NCBI RefSeq assembly: GCF_011927665.1
Contig: NZ_JAATJA010000004.1
Coordinates: 1 to 64,000 of the forward strand
Origin: Desulfobaculum xiamenense
GTDB taxonomy: Bacteria > Desulfobacterota > Desulfovibrionia > Desulfovibrionales > Desulfovibrionaceae
DNA length: 64,000 nucleotides
Reading direction: 5' to 3'
Shown here: positions 41,946 through 50,461 of the stretch, in pieces
How positions within the stretch are numbered: the first letter of the stretch is position 1
Layout: every line of letters starts with the position of its first letter
Notes under the pieces: generated by a model
The model's database searches: none
What the model was told of the DNA's origin: nothing
The model's input: only the letters and a program-made list of their open reading frames with translations
Translations under genes and position numbers: made by a program

Positions 41946-43226
41946 ATGCTCGACATCAAGTTCATCCGCAAGAATCTGGATGTGGTGAAGGACGCCCTTG
42001 CCAAGCGCAAGGCCAAGGTGGACGTTGACGCTTTCCTGACGCTCGACGCCAGACGGCGCGAGCTGCTCGCCGAGGTGGAAGGCCTCAAGGCCGAGCGCAA
42101 CGCCACGTCTCGCGAGGTCGGCGATCTCAAGCGCACCGGCGGCGACGCGTCCGCGCTCATGGAACGCATGGGCGAGGTCAACGAGCGCATCAAGGCTCTC
42201 GACGCCGAACTGGTGGGCATCGACGAGGGCGTGAACAAGTGGCTTATGGCCGTGCCGAACATCCCGCACGAGTCCACCCCCGTGGGCGACGGCGAGGAGG
42301 ACAATCCGCAGGTCGCCATCTGGGGCGAGAAGCCGGTCTTCGACTTCACCCCTCGCGAGCACTGGGACATCGGCCAGAGCCTTGGCGGGCTGGATTTCGA
42401 GCGCGCCGCGCGTCTGGCGGGCAGCCGCTTTGCCGTGTATCGCGGCTGGGCCGCACGTCTGGAGCGCGCCCTCGCGCAGTTCATGCTCGACGTGCAGACC
42501 GGCGAGCACGGCTACGAGGAGTGCATCACTCCCTACATGGTCAACCGCGAGACCATGACCGGCACCGGCCAGCTGCCCAAGTTCGAGGAAGATCTCTTCA
42601 AGATCGAGGGACGTGAGGCGTTCATGATCCCCACCGCCGAGGTGCCGTTGACCAACCTCTATGCGGGCGAGGTGCTTTCCGAGGACGATCTGCCCATGCG
42701 CTTCACGGCCTTCACACCGTGCTTCCGCAGCGAGGCCGGTTCCTACGGCAAGGACACCCGAGGCCTCATCCGCCAGCATCAGTTCCACAAGGTGGAGATG
42801 GTGCGCATCGAGAAGCCCGAGGATTCCTACGCCGCCCTTGAGGAAATGCGCGGCCACGCCGAGGCCATTCTGCGCAAGCTGGGCCTGCACTACCGTGTGG
42901 TGTCCCTGTGCACGGCGGACATCGGCTTCTCCGCCGCCAAGACCTACGATCTTGAGGTCTGGCTGCCCGGACAGGACAAGTTCCGCGAGATTTCGTCCTG
43001 CTCCAACTGTGAGGACTTCCAGGCCCGGCGCATGAACATGCGCTTCCGCCGCAAGGGTGCCAAGGCCACCGAGTACGTGCATACGCTCAATGGCTCCGGC
43101 CTTGCCGTTGGCCGTACCTTCGTCGCCGTGCTGGAAAACTACCAGCAGGCCGACGGCTCGCTGGTCATCCCCGAGGCGCTTCGTCCGTACATGGGCGGTC
43201 TGGAGATCGTGCGGCCCTGCAAGTAG
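41946..43226 (+). CDS. serS: Seryl-tRNA synthetase
   Basis: 426 residues. The N-terminal antiparallel coiled coil (about 28-105) that holds the long arm of tRNA-Ser is followed by the class II core: motif 2 around [21 protein letters not shown] and motif 3 [21 protein letters not shown] at 41946 with CCGGAGG upstream is in the expected place. It is followed by tRNA-Lys and tRNA-Glu genes on the same strand, with their own promoter. Confidence 0.97.
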   Translation: MLDIKFIRKNLDVVKDALAKRKAKVDVDAFLTLDARRRELLAEVEGLKAERNATSREVGDLKRTGGDASALMERMGEVNERIKALDAELVGIDEGVNKWLMAVPNIPHESTPVGDGEEDNPQVAIWGEKPVFDFTPREHWDIGQSLGGLDFERAARLAGSRFAVYRGWAARLERALAQFMLDVQTGEHGYEECITPYMVNRETMTGTGQLPKFEEDLFKIEGREAFMIPTAEVPLTNLYAGEVLSEDDLPMRFTAFTPCFRSEAGSYGKDTRGLIRQHQFHKVEMVRIEKPEDSYAALEEMRGHAEAILRKLGLHYRVVSLCTADIGFSAAKTYDLEVWLPGQDKFREISSCSNCEDFQARRMNMRFRRKGAKATEYVHTLNGSGLAVGRTFVAVLENYQQADGSLVIPEALRPYMGGLEIVRPCK

Positions 43227-43300
43227 CTGTCGCGCCAATCCATAATGGCGGTTTTCCCATGAATCCCTTGACCACTGGCCGGGAAAGCCGCAAAATTTGC

Positions 43301-43327
43301 TTGACAGGAAGGGACTCGGAATTTAAG
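43301..43327 (+). promoter_or_regulatory. Promoter of the tRNA-Lys/tRNA-Glu unit
   Basis: A perfect -35 TTGACA at 43301-43306 lies 39 bases before tRNA-Lys. The -10 is less certain: the AT-rich word around 43320-43327 (TTTAAGAA) is at about the right distance. Confidence 0.55.
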
Positions 43328-43344
43328 AACCACTTCCTTCAAGT

Positions 43345-43420
43345 GGGCCGTTAACTCAGTAGGTAGAGTATCTGCCTTTTAAGCAGAGAGTCACTGGTTC
43401 GATCCCAGTACGGCCCACCA
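43345..43420 (+). tRNA. tRNA-Lys (anticodon TTT)
   Basis: 76 nt including an encoded CCA. Acceptor GGGCCGT/ACGGCCC, TTCGATCC T-loop and a TCTGC-CTTTTAA-GCAGA anticodon arm giving UUU. Confidence 0.97.
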
Positions 43421-43426
43421 TATAGT

Positions 43427-43502
43427 GTCCCCATCGTCTAGTGGCCTAGGACGACGGCCTCTCACGCCGTTAACAGGGGTTCAAATCCCCTTGGGGACGC
43501 CA
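43427..43502 (+). tRNA. tRNA-Glu (anticodon CTC), copy 1
   Basis: 76 nt with encoded CCA. Acceptor GTCCCCA/TGGGGAC, T-loop TTCAAATC, anticodon loop CCTCTCACG giving CUC. It is 6 bases after tRNA-Lys and shares its transcript. An identical copy lies at 46254. Confidence 0.97.
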
Positions 43503-43511
43503 CCGACATTC

Positions 43512-43546
43512 AGGCGGCCTGCGCATTGCGCAGGCCGCCTTTTTTC
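43512..43546 (+). terminator. Terminator after the tRNA pair
   Basis: AGGCGGCCTGCGC and GCGCAGGCCGCCT form a 13-bp stem with loop ATT and T6 after it. Confidence 0.92.
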
Positions 43547-43599
43547 GTTTGTGCCTGTGTGGGCCGTGGGCAGTTTTGAAGCCGGATCTGTTGCGCCCA

Positions 43600-44433
43600 T
43601 CAAATGTTGTGGAAGGGATTGATTCGGCCATCCTCCTTTCTGTCTCCGGGCAGGACGCAAACCTCTTCGACCCCCATGATTGATCTGACGCACTGCTCGA
43701 TCTGTTCGACCTTGCATTCGTTGAGCGCTGGACGCTCCCTTTCTGCCTGCACGGTGACGTGACCGTCCGCGGCTGTGACCACGGCATGCGGCAGTAGTTC
43801 TTCGAGGGCGATTTGGATTTCGGTGGCAAGGAGCATGTCTTTCATCTGGCGCATGACGTCAGGGGTGGTCTGGAAGGCCTCGTTTTGGGCCGCATGGCAG
43901 ATGATGCCCGCCGCATCGTCGATGGAGAGTTGGCCGATGTGGATCGTCATGTCGTACAGCCGGCTGTCCCATGTGTCAGACCCGTAAATCCGCTTGCCCC
44001 ATTTGCGGCGTTCCTCGTCGTCCTGGATCAGTTTGCGGCGCGCCTCGGCCTCGCTGATGTCCAGACGTTTGATCTCTTCGTGTATGCGCAGTTCCATGTT
44101 CGCAGTGATGCGGACCTTGAACACGTTTGGAAGTCCGCAGAGGAAGAAGTGTCCGGCCAGGCCGTGGTACACGAGGTTGTCCCGCATCGCATGCAGCAGG
44201 AAGCATCGGCGGATGCGGTGCATGTTGCGTTCGACTTCGGACGTGAAACGATCCAGAAGCGAGGGCGAGTCGTGGAGGGCCTTGGCGAGCTTGGCTTCGG
44301 AGATTTTGCCCTCCGTGGCGATTTCCAGCAGCCGCTCCTTGGACAGACACTGGTACCCCATGCAAGCGGCAACCTTTTCGGCGACATCCTTGCCCCGGCT
44401 GTACGTTCCTCGCGAAATGGTGACGATGGCCAT
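43600..44433 (-). CDS. Cytidylate-kinase-like family protein
   Basis: 277 residues. It starts MAIVTISRGTYSRGKDVAEKVA, the Cytidylate_kin2 pattern with a modified P-loop, and has conserved RIRR, RITANMELRI and DSRLYDMTIHIGQLSIDDAAGII segments. The last 70 residues (about 205-265) form a small alpha/beta domain (VVTAADGHVTVQAERE and VEQIEQCVRSIMGVEEVCV) like a BON fold. The real substrate of this kinase-like group is not settled. GGGGAGG precedes the ATG at 44433. It sits between two identical tRNA-Glu genes. Confidence 0.75.
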   Translation of the reverse strand: MAIVTISRGTYSRGKDVAEKVAACMGYQCLSKERLLEIATEGKISEAKLAKALHDSPSLLDRFTSEVERNMHRIRRCFLLHAMRDNLVYHGLAGHFFLCGLPNVFKVRITANMELRIHEEIKRLDISEAEARRKLIQDDEERRKWGKRIYGSDTWDSRLYDMTIHIGQLSIDDAAGIICHAAQNEAFQTTPDVMRQMKDMLLATEIQIALEELLPHAVVTAADGHVTVQAERERPALNECKVEQIEQCVRSIMGVEEVCVLPGDRKEDGRINPFHNI

Positions 44434-45037
44434 GCTGTCCTCCCCTGCGTCATGTTGTCTTTCGTGTCGGGCCGTTGGCAACGGGCTTGGTGATGCCCCT
44501 CGCGCGCATGGCGCAGGGGGGAGGCCAGATATGGTCTCTGTCCGTTCGAACGGGTGCCGCAGCAGGTCCGGTTGGGCCAGTCCCACGCTGAACCATGGCT
44601 GGAGGGCGGCGAAAGGTGGATTTCCGATCGTCTCCATTTCTATTCCCGCGGTCGTTTCGCTGTCAAGGCGGCGGGGGTAGCGACGTTGTGGACGGCTGGC
44701 GGTGCGAGATGTGAGTCTGTTTCCTCTGATGGCGTCTCTTATGTAAGGCGCATTGGCTGAAAATGGCCTCGTGTCGGTGATTCTGAAGACTTTTCAGACT
44801 AAGTAACGTTCATGCCGAGTGTGATTGACTTGGATGTGTTGTCTTGACTCATAGACAATACATGCTTAGCACATGAGGTGTTTTTTTTGATGATCAATGC
44901 ATATTTCGAATAATTGTCTGCCACGGTGAGTGTGTGCATACATGTGAATGCAGACTGTTAATTGTGGTGTCGCTGGTTGGTGAGTGTTTCGCACATTCGT
45001 ATGGTATGCGTCGGTTGTGGGTGACCTGGAGGGAGGA
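44434..45037. other. 604-bp intergenic stretch, AT-rich in its second half
   Basis: No gene is seen. From about 44700 to 45000 the DNA is clearly more AT-rich than its surroundings, with runs of T at 44880 and many GTG/TGT words. It should hold the promoters of the two divergent genes. The composition suggests that this stretch came from elsewhere. Confidence 0.45.
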
Positions 45038-46036
45038 ATGATGTTGAAGATGCGTATCGCTATATTGATTCTTGTGTTAGAAACGGTTGCCTTCTTGGCC
45101 ACCAGTCCTTGCGCGGCACAATCTGTGTCTGGGGATGCAGAGGGCTACGTTGATGGTGGCGTTTTTCTCTATCATCTGGACATGCCGGATTATGCGCCGC
45201 TGGCCGCACGTAATGGATCACCCACGCTCACTGCTGTGTCCAGCATTGCCGTCAGTGGGGACGATCCTGAAGGGGCACTCGGTAGTCTGACTATGGGATG
45301 GCGAACAGCCACGCCGCTATTCTTCGAGCTGTCCGGACGGACTTTCTCTGACGATACGCAGACGGAGGCCAACCTGTATCCAGCGGCATACGGAGCGCCT
45401 CGCGTGGGGTATTATTCCTTGACGGGAACCCGGGGAGCCTACGGGACCATAGGTTTTGCCCATGTGAATACGGAGTGCTCCTTTTCGGAGTCGGGGGGGC
45501 GGATTCTGGGCGGATACGCCATCGATCTTGGGGAAGACCTTGTGCTCAGCCCGGTCATCGGTTTCGAGGTCATGGAGATTGGTCAGGAGTATGCGCTGGA
45601 CTATGCGTCGAGCACCGGCAATCGGATGTGGCTCCGGGAAGAGGTTGATGCCGGATACCGGGGTGCGCTGGTTGGACTTCGGCTTCAGGCGCGCAAGGGA
45701 GCATTCCTGGCCGATGTGCGCGGTTTGGTTGGCTGGTACACCGTCCGTGCGGAATACGATGGAACCATGAGGGTGGAGAGTGATTATACGGATGCCCTGT
45801 CCCTTAGCGAGAACGATTGCGCCACCGGGCTGGAGCTCTCCGCCGAGCTGTCCCGGCAGTGGGGAGACTGGACCATTGGCGTGCAGGGAGGGGTGCGCTA
45901 TCTTTCCTATGTTCCCGAGATCGTGGCCAGTACGAAGGGCACCATGGGCGATGCCGTGAACGGAGAACCGACGCATCTGGGCGGGGATGATTCAAAGGCC
46001 TTCAGTCTGGGGCTGAAGCTGGGCTATTCCTTCTAG
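45038..46036 (+). CDS. Outer membrane beta-barrel protein, unassigned
   Basis: 332 residues. A signal peptide (MMLKMRIAILILVLETVAFLA, cleaved near SPCAAQ) is followed by alternating amphipathic strands rich in Gly and Tyr (GGYAIDLGEDLVLSPVIGFEVM, GLRLQARKGAFLADVRGLVGWY). It ends LGLKLGYSF, with the C-terminal Phe of outer-membrane barrels. About ten to twelve strands can be counted. There is no passenger or plug. AGGGAGGA precedes the ATG. A single gene in the segment between the two tRNA-Glu copies. Confidence 0.75.
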   Translation: MMLKMRIAILILVLETVAFLATSPCAAQSVSGDAEGYVDGGVFLYHLDMPDYAPLAARNGSPTLTAVSSIAVSGDDPEGALGSLTMGWRTATPLFFELSGRTFSDDTQTEANLYPAAYGAPRVGYYSLTGTRGAYGTIGFAHVNTECSFSESGGRILGGYAIDLGEDLVLSPVIGFEVMEIGQEYALDYASSTGNRMWLREEVDAGYRGALVGLRLQARKGAFLADVRGLVGWYTVRAEYDGTMRVESDYTDALSLSENDCATGLELSAELSRQWGDWTIGVQGGVRYLSYVPEIVASTKGTMGDAVNGEPTHLGGDDSKAFSLGLKLGYSF

Positions 46037-46187
46037 CGGAAGGCCCGCATGGGCGCACGCGAGGACGCCAAGGCCGACGCGCCCACATCCTGCACCGTGG
46101 AGAACCGTGGCGCAGGCTGCGACTGGCGCCTATCCCGCCGCAATCACGGCAGATCATGAAAAAAAGGGCCACCTCGAAAAAATGCGC

Positions 46188-46216
46188 TTGACTTCGGAAT
46201 GCTCTTCGTACATAAC
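46188..46216 (+). promoter_or_regulatory. Promoter of tRNA-Glu copy 2
   Basis: TTGACT (46188-46193), 17-base spacer, CATAAC (46211-46216). It lies 37 bases before the tRNA, with a GC-rich discriminator as usual for stable RNA promoters. Confidence 0.7.
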
Positions 46217-46253
46217 CACTCGGCCTGCGGGGGAACACCTCGCATTACTGGAC

Positions 46254-46329
46254 GTCCCCATCGTCTAGTGGCCTAGGACGACGGCCTCTCACGCCGTTAA
46301 CAGGGGTTCAAATCCCCTTGGGGACGCCA
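46254..46329 (+). tRNA. tRNA-Glu (anticodon CTC), copy 2
   Basis: 76 nt, identical base for base to copy 1 at 43427 including the encoded CCA. It has its own promoter and terminator. Confidence 0.97.
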
Positions 46330-46342
46330 TCCGAGCACAACG

Positions 46343-46375
46343 GGCTTCGAATCCTCACGGTTCGAAGCCTTTTCT
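46343..46375 (+). terminator. Terminator after tRNA-Glu copy 2
   Basis: GGCTTCGAA and TTCGAAGCC form a 9-bp stem followed by TTTTCTATTTC. Confidence 0.82.
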
Positions 46376-46396
46376 ATTTCTGCGCCGCAGGGCGCA

Positions 46397-46432
46397 AAAG
46401 GGGCCGAAGCGACATGTCGCTTCGGCCCCTTT
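46397..46432. repeat. 36-nt perfect palindrome
   Basis: AAAGGGGCCGAAGCGACA followed by its exact reverse complement, with no spacer. As RNA it would be an 18-bp (in practice about 16-bp) hairpin. It could be a bidirectional terminator, but no T-run longer than three follows. Confidence 0.7.
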
Positions 46433-46555
46433 CGCATTGATGCGGGATAGCGCGGCGCGTGGCGCATCCTTTCGGCCCGTGCGGCCTGTGGACGTGCGCC
46501 GTGGCGATGGTGTAGGTTCGACTTTAAGCGATCAACCCTTTGCGAGGTTCGAAGC

Positions 46556-47362
46556 ATGCAGTTCGAGACGCTCAATCCCGTGGTGCAGGCCCTTCTGGGC
46601 ACCATGTTCACCTGGGGCGTGACGGCCCTTGGCGCGGCGGTGGTCTTCCTTGCGCGCGACATCTCCAAGCGCGTGCTGGATACCATGCTCGGCTTCGCCG
46701 CCGGGGTGATGATCGCGGCGAGCTACTGGTCGCTTTTGGCTCCGGCCATCGACATGTCCGAGCATCTGGGGACGTGGTCCTTCGTGCCCGCGGCCGTGGG
46801 TTTCGTGGGCGGGGCCGTGTTTCTGCGGCTGGTGGACATGTTCTTGCCGCATCTGCATCTCAATGCGCCCATGAGCGAGGCTGAGGGCGTGTCCGTGAGC
46901 TGGAAGCGCAGCACGCTTCTGGTGGTGGCCATCACCCTGCACAACATCCCCGAGGGGCTGGCCGTGGGCGTGGCCTTCGGAGCCGTGGCCGCCAATATCG
47001 AATCCGCCACGCTGGCCGGGGCCATGGCCTTGGCGCTTGGCATCGGCATCCAGAATTTCCCGGAGGGCATGGCCGTGTCCGTGCCGCTGCGCCGGGAGGG
47101 GATGTCCCGCTTCAAGTCCTTCTGGTACGGACAGCTTTCGGGCATGGTGGAGCCGATTGCCGGTGTCATCGGCGCGGCTGCGGTGTTCTATGCCCGGCCC
47201 ATCCTGCCCTATGCGCTGGCCTTCGCCGCCGGAGCCATGATTTTCGTCACCGTGGAGGAGGTCATCCCCGAGTCGCAGAATTCCGATAACGGCGACCTCG
47301 CCACCATGGGCGTCATCTTCGGATTCACGGTCATGATGACCCTCGACGTGGCGCTGGGCTAG
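46556..47362 (+). CDS. ZIP-family divalent metal transporter
   Basis: 268 residues, about eight membrane helices. The metal-binding helices carry VAITLHNIPEGLAVG and GIGIQNFPEGMAVS, the paired HNxPEG/QNxPEG signature of ZupT-like ZIP transporters, and a third VTVEEVIPES. It imports zinc or iron into the cytoplasm. The loop after helix 3 lacks the usual long His-rich stretch and has only HLHLN. GCGAGG lies before the ATG. It appears monocistronic. Confidence 0.9.
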   Translation: MQFETLNPVVQALLGTMFTWGVTALGAAVVFLARDISKRVLDTMLGFAAGVMIAASYWSLLAPAIDMSEHLGTWSFVPAAVGFVGGAVFLRLVDMFLPHLHLNAPMSEAEGVSVSWKRSTLLVVAITLHNIPEGLAVGVAFGAVAANIESATLAGAMALALGIGIQNFPEGMAVSVPLRREGMSRFKSFWYGQLSGMVEPIAGVIGAAAVFYARPILPYALAFAAGAMIFVTVEEVIPESQNSDNGDLATMGVIFGFTVMMTLDVALG

Positions 47363-47477
47363 GGCGCAGCGAGCATCCATCCTTTCCCGAATCAGGGAAA
47401 TTTCCCAGACAGCTTGACCACGGTCCGCCTTCCGTCTTGAATGCGTGGACCGACATTTTACGATGCAAGGATCACGC

Positions 47478-49619
47478 ATGAACGAAAGACATTGCGACCA
47501 GATAGCGAAGGAAACCGGCCTGCCCACAGCCCGCGTGCGCGCGACGGCGGACCTGCTGGACGGCGGGGCCACGGTTCCCTTCATTGCCCGTTACCGCAAG
47601 GAAGTCACCGGCTCCATGGACGAGGTGCAGATCGCCGCCGTGCGCGACGCGCTGACCCGGCTGGCCGAACTGGACCGCCGCCGCGAGGCGATTCTCAAGT
47701 CCCTCGTCGAACGCGAACTGCTCACCGACGAGCTTCGCCGCTCCGTGGACGGGGCGGCCACCCTCGCCGAGTTGGAGGACGTGTACCTGCCCCATCGGCC
47801 CAAGCGCCGCACGCGTGCCGAGGCCGCCCGCGAGAAGGGCCTCGCTCCGTTGGCCAAGGGCATCCTGCTCCAGAAGGGGCTTGATCCCCTCAAGGCCGCC
47901 GAGCGCTTCGTGAATCCCGAAAAGGGCGTGGAGAGCGTGGACGACGCGTTGGCCGGGGCGCGCGACATCATCGCCGAACTGGTGGCCGAAGATCGGCAGA
48001 CCCGCGAGTCCATGCGTCTCGTCTTTGCCCGCGAGGGCGTTGTGCATTCGCAGTTGGTCAAGGGCAAGGAGGCCGAGGCCGCGACCTATCGCGACTATTT
48101 CGACTGGTCCGAGCCGGTGGCCAAGGCACCGGGGCACCGGGTGCTGGCCATTTTGCGCGGCGAGCGCGAGGGCTTTCTGCGCGTTGGCCTGCGTCCGGAC
48201 GAGGAGCGCGCCCTGTCGCGCCTGAAGCGGCGCTTCGTGCGCACGCAGGGCGACGACGGCGCGCAGGTGGCCATGGCCGTTGAGGACGGCTACCGTCGTC
48301 TGCTGGCACCGTCCATGGAGACCGAGACCCGCGCCGCGCTCAAGGAACGCGCCGACGAGGAGGCCATCCGCGTGTTCGCGGACAACCTGCGCGAACTGCT
48401 GCTGGCCCCGCCGCTGGGGCGCAGGCGCGTGCTGGCGCTGGACCCGGGCTTTCGCACCGGGGCCAAGCTCGTGTGCCTCGACGCGCAGGGCGGGCTGGTC
48501 CACAACGACACCATTTACCCCACCCATGGCGGCCGCAAGGCCGACGAGGCGGCGCACACCGTGCGCGAACTGTGCGCACGACACGCCATCGAGGCCGTGG
48601 CCATCGGCAACGGCACCGCCGGGCGCGAGACCGAAACCTTCGTGCGCGCTTTGGACTTGCCGGGCTCGCCGCAGGTGGTGATGGTGGATGAGGCCGGGGC
48701 GTCGGTCTACTCCGCGTCCGAGACGGCGCGGGCGGAATTTCCCGATCATGACGTCACCGTGCGCGGCGCGGTGTCCATCGGGCGAAGGCTCATGGACCCG
48801 CTGGCCGAATTGGTCAAGATCGACCCCAAGGCCATCGGCGTGGGGCAGTATCAGCATGACGTGGACCAGAAGCGCCTTCGCGCCGCGCTGGACGACGTGG
48901 TGGAGCACTGCGTGAACGCGGTGGGCGTGGAGGTCAACACGGCGAGCGCTGAACTGCTGGCCTTCGTGTCTGGCCTCGGCCCCACGCTGGCCCGCAATAT
49001 CGTGGACTGGCGCGCGCAGAACGGCCCCTTCGCCTCGCGTGCGGAACTGAAGAAGGTGCCGCGCCTCGGCCCCAAGGCCTTCGAGCAGTGCGCGGGCTTT
49101 CTGCGTATCGCCGACGGCAGGGAGCCGCTGGACGCCAGCGCCGTGCATCCCGAGCGCTATACGCTGGTGCGGCGCATGGCCACGGACGCCGGATGCGCCG
49201 TGGCGGACCTGCTCCACGGGGCTAACGCGCGGGCGCGGGTGAATCTTTCGGCCTACGTGACCGACGAGGTGGGCATGCCCACGCTGACGGACATCATGGC
49301 CGAGCTGGAAAAGCCGGGACGCGACCCCCGGCGAACCTTCGAGGCCTTTGCCTTCGCGGACGTGCATAGCGTGGCCGATTTGGAGTTGGGCATGGAGCTT
49401 CCCGGCATCGTGACCAACGTGACCAAGTTCGGCGCGTTCGTGGACGTGGGGGTGCATCGCGATGGTCTGGTCCACGTGAGCCAGTTGGCGGACCGCTTTG
49501 TGCGCGACCCTGCCGAGGTGGTGCGCGTGCGCCAGCGGGTGCGCGTGCGCGTGACCGAGGTCGATCGCGAGCGCGAACGCATCGCCTTGAGCATGAAGGG
49601 TGTGCCCCAGCCCAACTAG
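47478..49619 (+). CDS. tex: Tex family transcription accessory/RNA-binding protein
   Basis: 713 residues. The N-terminal helical part (GATVPFIARYRKEVTGSMDE) is the Tex signature. A YqgF-like RNase H-fold domain follows (LALDPGFRTGAKLVCLD), then two helix-hairpin-helix units (LGPTLARNIVDWR), and a C-terminal S1 RNA-binding domain (GIVTNVTKFGAFVDVGVHRDGLVHVSQLA). Tex binds RNA and affects transcription or toxin expression in other bacteria. AAGGA precedes the ATG at 47478. Its stop overlaps the stop of the convergent Mut7-C gene by 4 bases. Confidence 0.95.
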   Translation: MNERHCDQIAKETGLPTARVRATADLLDGGATVPFIARYRKEVTGSMDEVQIAAVRDALTRLAELDRRREAILKSLVERELLTDELRRSVDGAATLAELEDVYLPHRPKRRTRAEAAREKGLAPLAKGILLQKGLDPLKAAERFVNPEKGVESVDDALAGARDIIAELVAEDRQTRESMRLVFAREGVVHSQLVKGKEAEAATYRDYFDWSEPVAKAPGHRVLAILRGEREGFLRVGLRPDEERALSRLKRRFVRTQGDDGAQVAMAVEDGYRRLLAPSMETETRAALKERADEEAIRVFADNLRELLLAPPLGRRRVLALDPGFRTGAKLVCLDAQGGLVHNDTIYPTHGGRKADEAAHTVRELCARHAIEAVAIGNGTAGRETETFVRALDLPGSPQVVMVDEAGASVYSASETARAEFPDHDVTVRGAVSIGRRLMDPLAELVKIDPKAIGVGQYQHDVDQKRLRAALDDVVEHCVNAVGVEVNTASAELLAFVSGLGPTLARNIVDWRAQNGPFASRAELKKVPRLGPKAFEQCAGFLRIADGREPLDASAVHPERYTLVRRMATDAGCAVADLLHGANARARVNLSAYVTDEVGMPTLTDIMAELEKPGRDPRRTFEAFAFADVHSVADLELGMELPGIVTNVTKFGAFVDVGVHRDGLVHVSQLADRFVRDPAEVVRVRQRVRVRVTEVDRERERIALSMKGVPQPN

Positions 49620-50419
49620 TCCTCGGAGCGGAGCAGCCCGAGGCGCGAAAGCCGGGCGAGCATGGCCTCGTGGTGCGAGCCGGGCCAGTATACGCGTTCG
49701 CAGCGCGGGCAGATGTGGAAGCTGTCGTAGTGGATGCGCGTGAGCGGTTCCAGACGGTGGAGCACGTCGGCCTTGGGCACGGGCGCGAGGGGCACGTTGC
49801 AGCGCAGGCAGCGCGAGAAGGGCGCGAAGGGACCATGGATGCCGAAGTGGTCGAGCACCTCCGCAAGCTGGTCCTCTGGCGCGGCTGCGCGCAGCAGGCG
49901 GCCCCGGATGACGGCCTTGCGCTTGAGGAGTGCCGTGTCCCGCGTGAGGACGATGCGCCGCTCCCGTGCGGCCAGTGCGGCGATGGCCGCGTCGTCGCCG
50001 TCTGGCGGTGGAGCTGCGTCGAGACCGAGGAGCCGCAGCAGGGTGCCAAGTCGCGCGACGTTGACGTCCACCACGAAGAGCACGCCTGAGAACGGCTCGG
50101 GCCGCAAGAGGCTTGGCGCGGTCACGTCCTCGGGCATGGGCTGCGCGAAGACGTCGCAGGTCGTCCCGGCGGTCAGGGGGTGGCGAAAGTCCACCTCGAC
50201 GCCGTCGATGCGCAGGGAACCTATCTCGGTGTGCGGGATGCCAAGGGCCTCGATGGCGTCCTTGAGGGACGCGCTGCGCAGGGCCGGATAGCGCACAAGG
50301 CCGGTCTCGCGCGCGCGTAGACGTTCGGCGCGCGGCGTGCGCACACCGTGGCGCGAGCCGGGGTCGAGCAGGCGGCGGATGTCGCCGTGGAAGCGCAGCA
50401 GCGCACAGTGGTCGGTCAC
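49616..50419 (-). CDS. Mut7-C RNase domain protein with N-terminal ubiquitin-like domain
   Basis: 267 residues. The N-terminal 90 residues resemble the Mut7-C-associated ubiquitin fold (ALRSASLKDAIEALGIPHTEIG). The C-terminal part is the Mut7-C (PIN-like) domain: FVVDVNVARLGTLLRLLGLD, ALAARERRIVLTRDTALLKR, and a zinc ribbon with CLRC and CPRC motifs near the end (RVYWPGSHH). Predicted to be an RNA-active protein; no substrate is known. It overlaps tex by 4 bases tail to tail. Confidence 0.87.
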   Translation of the reverse strand: MTDHCALLRFHGDIRRLLDPGSRHGVRTPRAERLRARETGLVRYPALRSASLKDAIEALGIPHTEIGSLRIDGVEVDFRHPLTAGTTCDVFAQPMPEDVTAPSLLRPEPFSGVLFVVDVNVARLGTLLRLLGLDAAPPPDGDDAAIAALAARERRIVLTRDTALLKRKAVIRGRLLRAAAPEDQLAEVLDHFGIHGPFAPFSRCLRCNVPLAPVPKADVLHRLEPLTRIHYDSFHICPRCERVYWPGSHHEAMLARLSRLGLLRSED

Positions 50420-50461
50420 CGGATTTCCACCTGTTGAGCATTCAACCGATCAGGGCATGTT

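Noticed and set aside
40902-43238. 778-residue open frame antisense to serS and across glf
   Set aside because: No motif; serS and glf are complete and explain the sequence.
43301-43306. Fur- or sigma-54-type control of the tRNA unit
   Set aside because: The sequence is a plain sigma-70 -35 (TTGACA); nothing else fits.
47472-50441. 989-residue open frame antisense to tex
   Set aside because: Covers two convergent real genes in the wrong frame; the composition is that of a GC-rich shadow.
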